This document shows positions 1 to 8,488 of a stretch of 64,000 nucleotides of DNA, piece after piece. The translations under genes were made by a program, and so were the position numbers. This stretch comes from Microcaldota archaeon (GTDB lineage Archaea > Micrarchaeota > Micrarchaeia > Micrarchaeales > Micrarchaeaceae): assembly GCA_028866715.1 (NCBI GenBank), contig JAGWHO010000003.1, forward strand, positions 1 through 64,000, in the 5' to 3' direction. Positions within the stretch are counted from its first letter, which is position 1; each line of letters begins with the position of its first letter. The notes below the pieces were generated by a model. The model saw nothing but the letters and a program-made list of their open reading frames with translations. It ran no database searches and was not told where the DNA came from.

Positions 1-54
1 TCCCAAATATATATGGATTGTGGGAAAGCCGCTTTTTGGCGTATAATTAGCCAG

Positions 55-570
55 CTACCTCAATACCTTTCCAAAAATGTAGGTATCTGAGTATCTGCCG
101 TTATCAAGCGCCATTCCTGCCTTGAGCCTGCCCTCAACCTTGAAGCCGCACTTCTTCGCTAGCCTGACGCTTGAGGTATTTATGACAGCAGCTTCGGCCT
201 CGGCCTTCTTGAACCCGCGCCTTTTGGCCTCCAGAAGCGCCCTTAGCAGCAACTTGGTGCCGACACCTCTTCCCCCATATTCCATATCCACCCACCAGCC
301 GAGGTCTACCCTGTGACTTAACCTGCCACGCTCGTTCGAGCGTGCGCTGCAGACGCCTATAACATTGCTGGTGGATTTGTCTATAGCCAAGAACGTGAAT
401 GCGCCTCTTTTGTCAGCGGCATACCTTTCGCGGAACTGTTTTAGGTCAGAGCTGTCTCTACGCCAATTGGTGCCGGTATATTTCATATGGCCTGCAGCAA
501 AATTCCTGTTCCAGAATTCCACTACACGCACAGCATCGTCCTTCCTTGCCTTTCTTACCACTAGCGACAT
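55..570 (-). CDS. GNAT-family N-acetyltransferase
   Basis: A 171-residue protein with the GNAT fold. It has an N-terminal basic strand/helix region and a central strand ending in DLGWWVD. The acetyl-CoA pyrophosphate loop is GGRGVGTK (about residue 100), followed by the NTSSVRLAKKCGF motif of the C-terminal strand/helix. It should transfer an acetyl group from acetyl-CoA to an amine; the substrate cannot be read from sequence. It is divergent from priS and shares a 60-bp AT-rich promoter gap with it. Function class is confident, substrate unknown. Confidence 0.85.
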   Translation of the reverse strand: MSLVVRKARKDDAVRVVEFWNRNFAAGHMKYTGTNWRRDSSDLKQFRERYAADKRGAFTFLAIDKSTSNVIGVCSARSNERGRLSHRVDLGWWVDMEYGGRGVGTKLLLRALLEAKRRGFKKAEAEAAVINTSSVRLAKKCGFKVEGRLKAGMALDNGRYSDTYIFGKVLR

Positions 571-633
571 ATTCAGAACCTTTCTATGATAAAGATAAAA
601 ATGTGAGAGGATAAATAATAATATAGTACAACG
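571..633. promoter_or_regulatory. divergent promoter region, acetyltransferase/priS
   Basis: This 63-bp gap lies between two divergent genes. AT-rich TATA-like stretches (GATAAAAATG and ATAAATAATAATAT) could serve both directions. The plus-side spacing would give a leaderless or nearly leaderless priS transcript. Confidence 0.4.
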
Positions 634-1794
634 GTGCTTTTTTTGCTAGATGCGAAAACCACAGACGCAATAAAGGGCCTGATCAAAACATATTACCAGA
701 ATGTTCAGAACATAGCGCCGCCAAACATCGAGAAGCTAGAATTCGGTTTCGGCACCTTCGAGAACAAGATAGCGTACAGGCACTACGCGTTCAAGAACGA
801 GGCCGCGCTCAGGAAGTACCTTGTAGACAATGCGCCGCCTTTCGTATCCGTATCATCTTCAGAGTACCAGAAACCGGACGGCAGGCCGATGGAAGCAAAG
901 GGGCTCATCGGCTCGTGGCTCGTGTTCGACCTTGATGCCGATGATTTGAGCAGCCTGAAGTGCAAGCTTGAACATGGCAAGTCGTGGGTCTGCCAGAAGT
1001 GCCTGGACGGAATACGCGAAGAGACAGTACATCTGATAGAGGATTTTCTTATCCCCGACTTCGGCTTCGACGAGAAGGACATGCAGATAAACTTCAGCGG
1101 CAACAGGGGATACCATGTGCACGTGTATGACAAGCGCGTCTACGGGCTCAGCGGCGATGCCAGGAAGCAGATAGGCGATTACATAACAGGCAAGGGCATC
1201 GAGCTTACGACATTCTTCCCAACTCTCGGTATGAGGGGCAAGAGGCTCGAGGGCCCGAAGCCTACGGATTACGGATGGGGGGGCAAGCTTGCAAACGGCA
1301 TAATAAGAGCGCTTAACGACGGCGTGAGCTCTCTCATGGACATGGGCATAGACAAGAAGTCCGCAGAGCTCCTAGTCAGGAAAAGGGCAGAGGTCATACT
1401 CGGGATAACGACCGGGAACTGGGACATGATAAACATACCGAAGAAAGCCGAATTCTGGAGCAACGTGCTTAAGGGCATTTCAATAGAGCAGAGCGAATCG
1501 ATAGACAAGAACGTTACCGGCGACATATCCAAGATACTCAGACTTCCGGACTCGATTCATGGAGACACTGGGCTGATTGCAAAAAGGATACCGTCGCTCA
1601 AGGCGCTCAAGTCCTACGACCCGATGACGGACGCAATCGCATTCAAGGAGGGCAAGCTGAAGGTACACATAGACAAGGCGCCGAAGTTCAGGATGAACGG
1701 CGAGGATCTGGGCCCTTTCGAGAACGCGGATAAGGAGCTTCCGACATACGCTGCAGTGTATCTTATCCTCAAGAAGAGGGCGCGCCTGGCTTGA
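634..1794 (+). CDS. priS: DNA primase small (catalytic) subunit PriS
   Basis: A 386-residue archaeo-eukaryotic primase catalytic subunit, which makes the RNA/DNA primers for replication. The metal-binding motif FDLDADD is at about 98-104. A Cys/His zinc motif follows (C110, H114, C120, C123). The nucleotide-binding motif SGNRGYHVHV is at about 155-164. The start shown is GTG; an in-frame TTG nine bases downstream is also possible, and no ATG fits. No gene for the large subunit PriL is visible in the window. Family assignment is secure. Confidence 0.95.
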   Translation: MLFLLDAKTTDAIKGLIKTYYQNVQNIAPPNIEKLEFGFGTFENKIAYRHYAFKNEAALRKYLVDNAPPFVSVSSSEYQKPDGRPMEAKGLIGSWLVFDLDADDLSSLKCKLEHGKSWVCQKCLDGIREETVHLIEDFLIPDFGFDEKDMQINFSGNRGYHVHVYDKRVYGLSGDARKQIGDYITGKGIELTTFFPTLGMRGKRLEGPKPTDYGWGGKLANGIIRALNDGVSSLMDMGIDKKSAELLVRKRAEVILGITTGNWDMINIPKKAEFWSNVLKGISIEQSESIDKNVTGDISKILRLPDSIHGDTGLIAKRIPSLKALKSYDPMTDAIAFKEGKLKVHIDKAPKFRMNGEDLGPFENADKELPTYAAVYLILKKRARLA

Positions 1795-1822
1795 CAACGT
1801 TCCCGGACGTGGGCAAAGCAAG

Positions 1823-1848
1823 CTATAAATATGTATATAGTCTATATA
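1823..1848 (+). promoter_or_regulatory. TATA box and inverted repeat upstream of vapBC
   Basis: CTATAAATA at 1823-1831 looks like an archaeal TATA box. Just downstream lies a perfect inverted repeat, TATATAG-T-CTATATA (1834-1848), 12 bp before the vapB start. A dimeric antitoxin binding here would block transcription, as in known autoregulated toxin-antitoxin operons. The operator role is an inference. Confidence 0.5.
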
Positions 1849-1860
1849 TAGATTGATTGG

Positions 1861-2076
1861 ATGAAGACCATAATGATAAGCGACGAGGCATACAAGAAGC
1901 TTAAGACGCTGAAAGGCAATAGGAGCTTTACAGAGCTGCTCTCTGACATGGCTGACAGCGTGAAGCCAAAGTTCGTGGACATAAGCAAATATGCGGGCAT
2001 AATGAGCAAGGAAGAGGCGAAATCCAGGGAAAGGCTTCTCGAAAAGATAAGGAAAAGCACTAAGGTGACGGTATGA
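1861..2076 (+). CDS. VapB-type antitoxin
   Basis: A 71-residue protein starting MKTIMISDEAYKKLK. This is the typical strand plus helix opening of the short archaeal VapB (DUF217-like) antitoxins, which pair with PIN toxins. The N-terminus should bind DNA as a dimer and the charged C-terminal tail should wrap the toxin. The stop overlaps the start of the downstream PIN gene by four bases (ATGA), so the two are translationally coupled. Function is inferred from family and context. Confidence 0.8.
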   Translation: MKTIMISDEAYKKLKTLKGNRSFTELLSDMADSVKPKFVDISKYAGIMSKEEAKSRERLLEKIRKSTKVTV

Positions 2077-2477
2077 AGCTCTTCCTGGATTCTTCGGCAA
2101 TAATAGAGCTCTTTGACAACAACAGCAAGGTAGTTAAGGTTATAGCAGAAGCTGATGAGCTGTATACGAGTGTGATATGCGCATATGAGGTTCTTGTCGG
2201 AGAAAAGCACCATCAGATCAAGGGCTTACGGTCTTACTATGAGAAGGCGATGAGGTTCTTTATGGACATACCGACTTTGGAGGTGACACACGCTGACGCG
2301 GTGTTGGCTGCAGATATCACAGCGGCATCCATATCCAAGGGCAAGGCCGTAGATGGATTTGATTTTATCATAGCTGCACAAGCATTGTCGAGGGGCACAG
2401 CCGTCCTTACGAAGAATTCGAAGCATTTCGAAATGATAAGCGCAGAAACCGGGCTACAGGTCGAGAAAATCGCTTAA
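2073..2477 (+). CDS. VapC-type PIN-domain ribonuclease toxin
   Basis: A 134-residue PIN domain. It shows LDSSA with the first catalytic Asp near residue 6, a central Glu in CAYEVLVGE, and the C-terminal acidic pair region DGFDFIIAAQA. VapC toxins cleave structured RNA such as tRNA or rRNA with a divalent metal. It overlaps vapB by four bases, forming a complete toxin-antitoxin operon with its own promoter. The RNA target is unknown. Confidence 0.88.
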   Translation: MKLFLDSSAIIELFDNNSKVVKVIAEADELYTSVICAYEVLVGEKHHQIKGLRSYYEKAMRFFMDIPTLEVTHADAVLAADITAASISKGKAVDGFDFIIAAQALSRGTAVLTKNSKHFEMISAETGLQVEKIA

Positions 2478-2564
2478 GCCAGTAGGCGTACCGGCGCTCT
2501 CCGTTAACGTCGGACGGTGATGAGAAGCTTTTTAAGGTAATCTGGGCAAATTTATACTGATAGG

Positions 2565-3785
2565 ATGGCGGAGCGTCTCTTGGTGCTAGCTGTAGATGCA
2601 GACAACGACCTTTACAGGAAGACCAGGATAACTGGGCCTGTGATAGGCAGGCAGGACAACCTTAAGGCAGCCGCAAAGCTGGCGCTTGCAGATCCATCAG
2701 ACCCGGACGCGAACACGATGTTCGAAGCCGTAAAGAAATTTGATGAACTCAAGAAGAAGGGCTACGCAGTTCAGGTGGCCACGATAACCGGCGCGGAGAA
2801 GGAGGGCTTCGACGCGGACAGGGAGTTGAGCAGGCAGATAGACATAGTTATAGACAGGTTCAAGAGCGACGCCTGCGTCCTCGTCACTGACGGGAAGAGC
2901 GACACAAGAGTGGTTCCTCTCCTAAAGAACAGGATAAAGCTCAACAGCGTCGACATCCTAAGGATAAAGCAGGCGGAGCAGCTTGAAAATACCTATTTCA
3001 CTGTGCTTGAGAAGCTCAAGGAGCCGCATTACGCGAGGATAGTCTTCGGGATACCTGCCGTACTGTTCATACTCTTTGCCCTTAGCTACTATTTCAACCT
3101 AGGCTGGGAGCTCCCTGTTGCGCTCATCGGCATATATCTTGTTGTCAAGGCATCCGGGTTTGAAGACTCGCTTTCTAATTCATTCAGAGGATTGGGCTTC
3201 AGCATCGACAGGCTGAGCTTCGTCTTCTACATAGGCTCTCTGGTATTCTTCATGATCGGCATGATAGTCGGCTATGGGAATTATTCAAGCCTTACAGCGA
3301 CGACAAACAACCAGCTTACGCTGGTTTCGGCCGCGATACAGGGCTTCCTGATAATATTCCCTGTCAGCATGGTGTTCTACCTGATAGGCAGGGTAATGGA
3401 CCTTGAGAACAGGCACATGCGCTACAGGGCGATAACCCAGGGCACGTATGTGGGATACGCGCTGATAGTGCTCTCGCTGCTTTACATAACGTCGTCATGG
3501 TTCGTCGGGCAGATATACTTCTGGCAGTTCATCGTATACAGCATAATCGCGATAGCGTTCGGCTATGGGGTATCCAAGTTCAGCGCATCGCTGAGGAAGA
3601 GCGCGATAAAGAGGGCAAGGCTCAAGGAGAAGAACGTCATCAACGACATCGGAGCGTATATCGGCAAGATAAAGGATGTTGACTCGAAGCACGGCATGAT
3701 ATTCGTCAAGACCGAGTACGGCAGCATAATCAAGTACGACATCGACAGGATAACGAGCGTAGCCGACCGCGTGATGATAAGATAA
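2565..3785 (+). CDS. DUF373 family membrane protein
   Basis: A 406-residue protein of the archaeal DUF373 family. The soluble N-terminal half (about 1-150) has the conserved opening VLAVDADNDLYRKT and the motif CVLVTDGKSD, an arrangement resembling a nucleotide- or metal-binding Rossmann-like domain. About six hydrophobic helices follow between residues 155 and 345. A cytoplasmic tail at 365-406 looks like a small beta barrel. The family has no established biochemical role. It is monocistronic, with a TATA-like stretch before the ATG. Confidence 0.85.
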   Translation: MAERLLVLAVDADNDLYRKTRITGPVIGRQDNLKAAAKLALADPSDPDANTMFEAVKKFDELKKKGYAVQVATITGAEKEGFDADRELSRQIDIVIDRFKSDACVLVTDGKSDTRVVPLLKNRIKLNSVDILRIKQAEQLENTYFTVLEKLKEPHYARIVFGIPAVLFILFALSYYFNLGWELPVALIGIYLVVKASGFEDSLSNSFRGLGFSIDRLSFVFYIGSLVFFMIGMIVGYGNYSSLTATTNNQLTLVSAAIQGFLIIFPVSMVFYLIGRVMDLENRHMRYRAITQGTYVGYALIVLSLLYITSSWFVGQIYFWQFIVYSIIAIAFGYGVSKFSASLRKSAIKRARLKEKNVINDIGAYIGKIKDVDSKHGMIFVKTEYGSIIKYDIDRITSVADRVMIR

Positions 3786-3803
3786 TCTTCAGTATGTGGG
3801 GGA

Positions 3804-4679
3804 ATGGAAAAACTAGCGAGCATTGACAGTCTGATAGAGAGAGCATCCAAATCTTTTGATACGGGAGATTTCAGAGCTTCGGCATCGTCTTATTCTAGGG
3901 CTATTTCGCTCTGCAAAAACGAAAAAAGCAAAAGCTGCGCCCTTAGGCTTGCGAGGGCTTACAACGGGCTGGGCCATACGCTGAGGTCGCAAGGCAAATT
4001 CGCTGACTCTAAACGCTATCAGATCCTGGCATTGGAACGCTATAGGGCAATAGCAAAATACAATCAGAAAGTATTACCTGAACTAGCGGTCTCGCTTCAT
4101 TATATGGGCGATATACTAGCAGATTACAAGAAGATGAGAGAGGCATTGAAGTTTTATACAGAGGAATTTAAGATAGCTAAATCACTGTACAGCCGAAAGA
4201 ACAGCAAGGGCCTTGCGCTCATGGTATACGGATTGAACGGCATGGCATGCAGGTATGCGGACCTTAAAAATACAGGAAGGGCGCTTCGGCTCCTGAATCA
4301 ATCCGTAAGGTATCTCAACAAAAATGCGAAAGGCAGAGGAAATAAGCTATATCCTAATCTATCGTGGACATACCACATAATAGGCACTACAATGCTGAAG
4401 AGCGGCGACGCAAATGGCGCGGTTAAGAACCTCAAGCTAGCAGCCAAGATGAGGAAGGTGATAGCAAAAGATAATAAGAGATTCATAGCCGCGCTCAAAA
4501 ATACGCTCAACAAGTTAGGGGACGCCTACGTTGCAGTTGGAAACACAAAGGAAGCGGATAGGTACTTCAGGGAGACTATTCGCATTGTTTCAAGCGCCAC
4601 ATATAAGAAGCAGGTTACTGCGCAGGTAAGCTCAAGGGAGCTCAGGCAGCTTAAACAGAAGATCAGCCATATGCAATGA
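3804..4679 (+). CDS. tetratricopeptide-repeat protein
   Basis: A 291-residue, all-helical protein with repeated helix pairs (such as ARAYNGLGHTLRSQGKFADS and KNTLNKLGDAYVAVGNTKEA) typical of TPR/Sel1-like scaffolds, about five to six repeats. It has no signal peptide or membrane segment, so it should be a cytoplasmic protein-protein interaction platform. Its stop overlaps the Rpp29 start by four bases (ATGA), coupling it to the RNase P/ribosomal operon. In other archaea this upstream slot is usually held by S3/L29. The partner is unknown. Confidence 0.85.
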   Translation: MEKLASIDSLIERASKSFDTGDFRASASSYSRAISLCKNEKSKSCALRLARAYNGLGHTLRSQGKFADSKRYQILALERYRAIAKYNQKVLPELAVSLHYMGDILADYKKMREALKFYTEEFKIAKSLYSRKNSKGLALMVYGLNGMACRYADLKNTGRALRLLNQSVRYLNKNAKGRGNKLYPNLSWTYHIIGTTMLKSGDANGAVKNLKLAAKMRKVIAKDNKRFIAALKNTLNKLGDAYVAVGNTKEADRYFRETIRIVSSATYKKQVTAQVSSRELRQLKQKISHMQ

Positions 4680-5008
4680 TAGGCACAGACGCAAAACAAA
4701 GGTTTAAAGCCATGCGCGGATATAATAATAAGACTATAATCCTCCACGAGCTTATCGGCTTGCAGGCGGAAATCGTAAACAGCAGCGACAGGTCGCAAAT
4801 CGGCATCAAAGGCAAGGTAACAGACGAAACGAAAAACTTAATATACCTTAGCGACAATACACATACAAGAAAGATAGTCAAGAAGACATCCACTTTCAGA
4901 TTCAGCGACGGTAAGAACCGCTTTGTTGTTGACGGAGAGGAAATAAACTTCAGGCCGTACGAAAGGACGGAAAAAGCCTTGAAGTTCTACAAAAGAAGAA
5001 CCCTTTAA
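4676..5008 (+). CDS. rnp1: RNase P protein subunit Rpp29 (Pop4)
   Basis: A 110-residue archaeal RNase P component 1. It has the Sm-like beta barrel typical of Rpp29 (ELIGLQAEIVNSSD, IGIKGKVTDETKN, FRFSDGKN), then the basic C-terminal helix RTEKALKFYKRR. With Rpp21 it binds the specificity domain of the RNase P RNA, which trims tRNA 5' leaders. Its place just before S17 is the conserved archaeal order. It overlaps the TPR gene upstream. Confidence 0.9.
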   Translation: MIGTDAKQRFKAMRGYNNKTIILHELIGLQAEIVNSSDRSQIGIKGKVTDETKNLIYLSDNTHTRKIVKKTSTFRFSDGKNRFVVDGEEINFRPYERTEKALKFYKRRTL

Positions 5009-5038
5009 CGAGGGTTTTCAAAGATGTGAAGTGATCAT

Positions 5039-5329
5039 TTGGAATGCAAAGACCCAAAATGCCCTATGCACGGGAACCTTAAGACTCATGGCAATGAGAT
5101 AGAAGGCATTGTCGTCAGCGACAAGGCTCCGAAGACCGTGATAATAGAGCATGCTTATGCTACATTCCTTACGAAGTACGAGAGGTCCCTGAGAAAGACC
5201 TCGAGAATAGCCGCTTACAACCCTGAGTGCGTAAAGGCAAAGACCGGAGACACGGTGATTATAGCCGGGTCGAGAAGGCTCAGCAAGACAAAGTCATTTG
5301 TCGTGACGAAGATAACGAAGAAGGCGTAA
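5039..5329 (+). CDS. rps17: 30S ribosomal protein S17
   Basis: A 96-residue uS17 with the OB-fold core IEGIVVSDKAPKTVIIEH and the later KTGDTVIIAGSRRLSKTKS. The start is TTG at 5039. A GTG core element at 5031-5033, followed by five bases and then TTG, matches the spacing used by the neighbouring genes. No ATG fits. It binds 16S rRNA early in 30S assembly. An N-terminal CxxxxC pair (KDPKCPM) is typical of archaeal S17. Confidence 0.93.
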   Translation: MECKDPKCPMHGNLKTHGNEIEGIVVSDKAPKTVIIEHAYATFLTKYERSLRKTSRIAAYNPECVKAKTGDTVIIAGSRRLSKTKSFVVTKITKKA

Positions 5330-5332
5330 ATC

Positions 5333-5734
5333 ATGAAGGGATTATCAACAACAATACCAAAGGTGCTCATTCCAGGAAGCGTCCTGACATGCGCCGACAA
5401 CAGCGGCGCAAAGACGCTCATGATAATCAACAGAATAGGAAAGGGAGGCCAGAGGAAGGGAAGGAACTCTCACTCAGGAATTGGAGACATCGTAATTGCA
5501 AGCGTAAAGAGCGGCACGCCGCAGTACGTCAAGAAGAAGGTAAGAGTCGTGATAATAAGGCAGAAGAGCCCGATGAAGCGCGCTAACGGAATGCGCGTGA
5601 GATTCGAGGACAACGCAGGCATACTCGTAACTGAGGCGGATCTCGCAGTAGGAACAGAGGTAAAGGGAGCCATGGCGAGAGAGATCGTAGAAAGATACGT
5701 CAAGCTCGCAGGAATAGCGTCAAGGGTAGTTTAA
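5333..5734 (+). CDS. rpl14: 50S ribosomal protein L14
   Basis: A 133-residue uL14 with the conserved ADNSGAK motif and KGGQRKGR loop, typical length for archaea. It sits at the subunit interface, contacting L19e and 16S rRNA helix 14. It starts three bases after the S17 stop and lies two bases before L24, within one operon. Confidence 0.96.
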   Translation: MKGLSTTIPKVLIPGSVLTCADNSGAKTLMIINRIGKGGQRKGRNSHSGIGDIVIASVKSGTPQYVKKKVRVVIIRQKSPMKRANGMRVRFEDNAGILVTEADLAVGTEVKGAMAREIVERYVKLAGIASRVV

Positions 5735-5735
5735 C

Positions 5736-6197
5736 ATGATACAAAGCGGCAAAGCGAGAAAACAGAGGCTATTCAGGTACACTGCTCCGATGCATGCAAA
5801 ACAGCATTTCGCTCATGCGCATATCGACAAGGCGCTCAGGACCAAGCTCAACATAAAGAAGAGGGCCATCCAGATATCGAAAGGAGATACAGTCAAGGTC
5901 ATGGCAGGAGGGAAGAGGGGCACGACAGGAAAGGTTACAAGAGTGAATCTTAGGACAGGAAGGCTCTATCTCGATTCTCTGATGAAGAAGAACGCAAGAG
6001 GCAAGGAGTTCGGCGTCTCGATCAGCGTTAATAATGTTTATATAACGGATCTCAATCTATCCGACAAGGTGAGGGCAGCAAAGCTGAAGGTTGCGGTAGT
6101 GCCGCAGCAGAAGGCGGCTGCGCCAAAGGCAGAGAAGACAGAGAAAATAGAAGAGAAGAAGCAGGTCGTTGAGGCGACGGCACAGGTCAAGGAGTGA
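5736..6197 (+). CDS. rpl24: 50S ribosomal protein L24
   Basis: A 153-residue uL24. The KOW motif region is KGDTVKVMAGGKRGTTGKV, following the archaeal N-terminal stretch with APMHAKQHFAHAH. About 40 residues at the C-terminus are a low-complexity Ala/Lys/Glu tail (KAAAPKAEKTEKIEEKK) beyond the folded domain. That tail makes the protein longer than the usual archaeal L24 of about 120 residues. Confidence 0.94.
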   Translation: MIQSGKARKQRLFRYTAPMHAKQHFAHAHIDKALRTKLNIKKRAIQISKGDTVKVMAGGKRGTTGKVTRVNLRTGRLYLDSLMKKNARGKEFGVSISVNNVYITDLNLSDKVRAAKLKVAVVPQQKAAAPKAEKTEKIEEKKQVVEATAQVKE

Positions 6198-6202
6198 TAT
6201 TT

Positions 6203-6889
6203 ATGGCAAACAGAGGAAAGAGCAGGCACATCAAGGGGCTTAACGCACCAAGGTACTTGGCTATCCACAGGAAGGAGCAGAGGTATGTCGCAAAGACGAA
6301 CCCCGGAAGGCACACTCTCGACAAGAGCATAACACTGCTGCTTTTCGCGAGCAAGGCCGAGCTCACCGAGAACGCCAAGGACGCAAGAAAGGTGATAAAG
6401 GCCGGATCCATCCACGTGAACGGCAAGCCGGTCAAGGACCCTAAGTACCCGATAGGGCTTAACGACACGATTGAAATTCCTCAGGAGAAGAAGTACTACA
6501 AGATAGGCATAACAGAGCTCGCGAAGGTAGCTATAAACCCGATAAGCAAGCCAGGACACGAGGCAATGCTGTACAAGGTCGTGGGCAAGTACAAGGCAAA
6601 GGGCGAGAAGATCATGATAAGGCTGCACGATGGCAGCGCGGTCCACGGAACAAAGGACGTCAAGGTCAACGATTCTGTAATACTTGATTCGAAGAGGAAG
6701 ATAACAAAAGTACTGAAGCTCGATGTTGGCGCGGAGTGCGAGATTGTCGACGGAGTGCACGTAGGCACGACAGGCAAGATCCACAAGCTCGTTCCAGGAA
6801 CGATGCACAAGACGGAATCCGCAACCATAGAGCAGAAGGACGGCAACAAGTTCGAGACTCTGGTCAAGAACGTGATGGTAACAAGCTGA
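6203..6889 (+). CDS. rps4e: 30S ribosomal protein S4e
   Basis: A 228-residue eS4 with an S4-like RNA-binding region near 40-90, then the ribosomal S4e central domain and a KOW motif (ECEIVDGVHVGTTGKI). The ATG at 6203 is preferred over an in-frame GTG at 6194. That GTG is itself the Shine-Dalgarno core (GTGATATTT then ATG), and archaeal S4e begins with a short basic MANRGKSRHIK. It overlaps nothing after this correction. Confidence 0.95.
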   Translation: MANRGKSRHIKGLNAPRYLAIHRKEQRYVAKTNPGRHTLDKSITLLLFASKAELTENAKDARKVIKAGSIHVNGKPVKDPKYPIGLNDTIEIPQEKKYYKIGITELAKVAINPISKPGHEAMLYKVVGKYKAKGEKIMIRLHDGSAVHGTKDVKVNDSVILDSKRKITKVLKLDVGAECEIVDGVHVGTTGKIHKLVPGTMHKTESATIEQKDGNKFETLVKNVMVTS

Positions 6890-6894
6890 TGTTG

Positions 6895-7413
6895 ATGGCA
6901 GAAAATCCGATGAGGAACGTTAAGGTCAATAAACTTGTCATAAACATAGGCACGGGCAGCGACGAGCAGATGCAAAAGAACGCAAAGCGCCTCATCGAGC
7001 TAATAACAGGCAGGAAGCCAACTGACGAGATATCGAGGAAGAGGAACCCTGCATTCAAGGTCATAAAGGGCCAGAAGATAGGCGCCTATGTCACCCTGAG
7101 AGGGGAGGACACAAAGGAGCTGGCAAAGAAGCTGTTCGACGCGGTAGGCAACAGGATCAACGACCGCGCAATAACGGATAACGGCCTGAGCTTCGGAATT
7201 CACGAGTACATAGACATCAGCGGGGTAAAGTACGACCCAAAAGTGGGAATGCTTGGAATGAATGTAAACCTATCGTTCATGAGAAACGGCGTGAGAGTCG
7301 GCCTCAGGAAGAGGAAGGCATCCCACGTACCGGCAAAGCACAGGGTAGTCACGAGAGACGAGATAAAGGATTACATAAAGAAGGAGTTCAACGTAAGTGT
7401 TGTGAGCCAATGA
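6895..7413 (+). CDS. rpl5: 50S ribosomal protein L5
   Basis: A 172-residue uL5, which binds 5S rRNA in the central protuberance. The archaeal N-terminus NPMRNVKVNKLVINIGTG and the later GRKPTDEISRKRNPAFKVIKG are clear. The ATG at 6895 (MAENPMRN) gives the expected N-terminus; an in-frame ATG six bases earlier is possible. Longer upstream readings overlap S4e and look artificial. The end overlaps the S14 start by four bases. Confidence 0.95.
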   Translation: MAENPMRNVKVNKLVINIGTGSDEQMQKNAKRLIELITGRKPTDEISRKRNPAFKVIKGQKIGAYVTLRGEDTKELAKKLFDAVGNRINDRAITDNGLSFGIHEYIDISGVKYDPKVGMLGMNVNLSFMRNGVRVGLRKRKASHVPAKHRVVTRDEIKDYIKKEFNVSVVSQ

Positions 7414-7568
7414 AGGTAAGAAACGAGGAGAAATTCAAGGGCAAGGGCATCAGGAAGTGCAAGATATGCGGCACTCCTAGAGGGCTCATCAGATCGCACA
7501 AGCTTTACGTTTGCAGGAGATGCTTCCGCGAGATCGCGAAAGACATCGGCTTCAAGAAGTATGGTTGA
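7410..7568 (+). CDS. rps14: 30S ribosomal protein S14 (zinc-binding type)
   Basis: A 52-residue uS14 read directly from the sequence, starting at the ATG that overlaps the L5 stop. The zinc ligands are CKIC and CRRC, with RGLIRSHKLYVCRRCFRE between and after them, and it ends IGFKKYG. It is a small primary 16S-binding protein of the 30S head. Its place between L5 and S8 is the conserved archaeal order. Confidence 0.94.
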   Translation: MKVRNEEKFKGKGIRKCKICGTPRGLIRSHKLYVCRRCFREIAKDIGFKKYG

Positions 7569-7573
7569 ATACA

Positions 7574-7954
7574 ATGGACAGGTTCGCTGACGCAATAAAC
7601 AAGATAAAGACCAACGAGCGCATCGGTAGGTCTGAATGCATAGTCGACTCGACAAAGCTGATAAGGGCGGTCGTCGAGCTCATGAAGAAAGAGGGATACA
7701 TATCGGGCTATGAGGAATTCACGGACAAGAAGCTGAACATGCTCAGGGTCAAGCTCGCGAACAAGATAAACAGCATAGGCGTATCAAAGCCGAGATATTC
7801 GATCTCAAGCAGGGACATCCAAAGGTACGAGACAAGATACATACCGAGCAGGGACTTCGGAATACTGATACTCTCGACGTCAAAAGGGATAATGACAAAC
7901 AAGGAGGCAAAGGAGAAGAACATTGGAGGAAGATTGCTAGCATACGTTTATTGA
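7574..7954 (+). CDS. rps8: 30S ribosomal protein S8
   Basis: A 126-residue uS8 with the archaeal N-terminus MDRFADAINKIKTNERIG and the C-terminal core SSRDIQRYETRYIPSRDFGILILSTSKGIMTNKEA. It binds 16S rRNA helix 21. The ATG at 7574 follows the S14 stop by five bases; a longer upstream reading would run through S14 and is rejected. Confidence 0.95.
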   Translation: MDRFADAINKIKTNERIGRSECIVDSTKLIRAVVELMKKEGYISGYEEFTDKKLNMLRVKLANKINSIGVSKPRYSISSRDIQRYETRYIPSRDFGILILSTSKGIMTNKEAKEKNIGGRLLAYVY

Positions 7955-7962
7955 TGATATTT

Positions 7963-8484
7963 ATGATACAGATTGATGTGCCGAGCGGATTGACCGTCGA
8001 GATAAAAGACGGTACAATTAGCATAAAGGGCAGCGCAGGAACCAACACAAGAAAGGTCAACGACAAGCTTCTGGTCGTCAAGAAGGACGGCGAGAAGATA
8101 AGCATAGACCCAGTTAAGGACAAGACGCTTGCCAAGCCTGCAATGAAGGCAGAGATAGCGTTTGCAAAGCTGGTCAAGAACGACATAGAGGGCGCACAAA
8201 AGGCATACGAGATAAAGATGAAGATCGTATTCGCGCACTTCCCGATAAACGTGGAGGTGAAGGGCACAAACCTGCACATCAACAACATGATCGGCGAGAG
8301 GGTTCCGAGAATCTCGAGGATAATCGGAGCCACCAAGATAGAGGCAAAGGGCACAGACGTCAAGCTCACAGGGCCGAGCCTCGATGACGTTTCGCAGACT
8401 GCGGCAAACATAAGAAAAGCGTGCAAGATAAGGAACAAGGACAGCAGGACCTTCCAAGATGGATTGTATTACGCAATGGAGTGA
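7963..8484 (+). CDS. rpl6: 50S ribosomal protein L6
   Basis: A 173-residue uL6 with two tandem L6 domains, starting MIQIDVPSGLTVEIKDG. The second domain ends with the archaeal RIWKACKI-like segment NIRKACKIRNKDSRTFQDG. The start chosen is the ATG at 7963, preceded by a TGATGATATTT ribosome-binding stretch. An in-frame TTG at 7951 is part of that stretch. It follows S8 directly. Confidence 0.95.
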   Translation: MIQIDVPSGLTVEIKDGTISIKGSAGTNTRKVNDKLLVVKKDGEKISIDPVKDKTLAKPAMKAEIAFAKLVKNDIEGAQKAYEIKMKIVFAHFPINVEVKGTNLHINNMIGERVPRISRIIGATKIEAKGTDVKLTGPSLDDVSQTAANIRKACKIRNKDSRTFQDGLYYAME

Positions 8485-8488
8485 TATC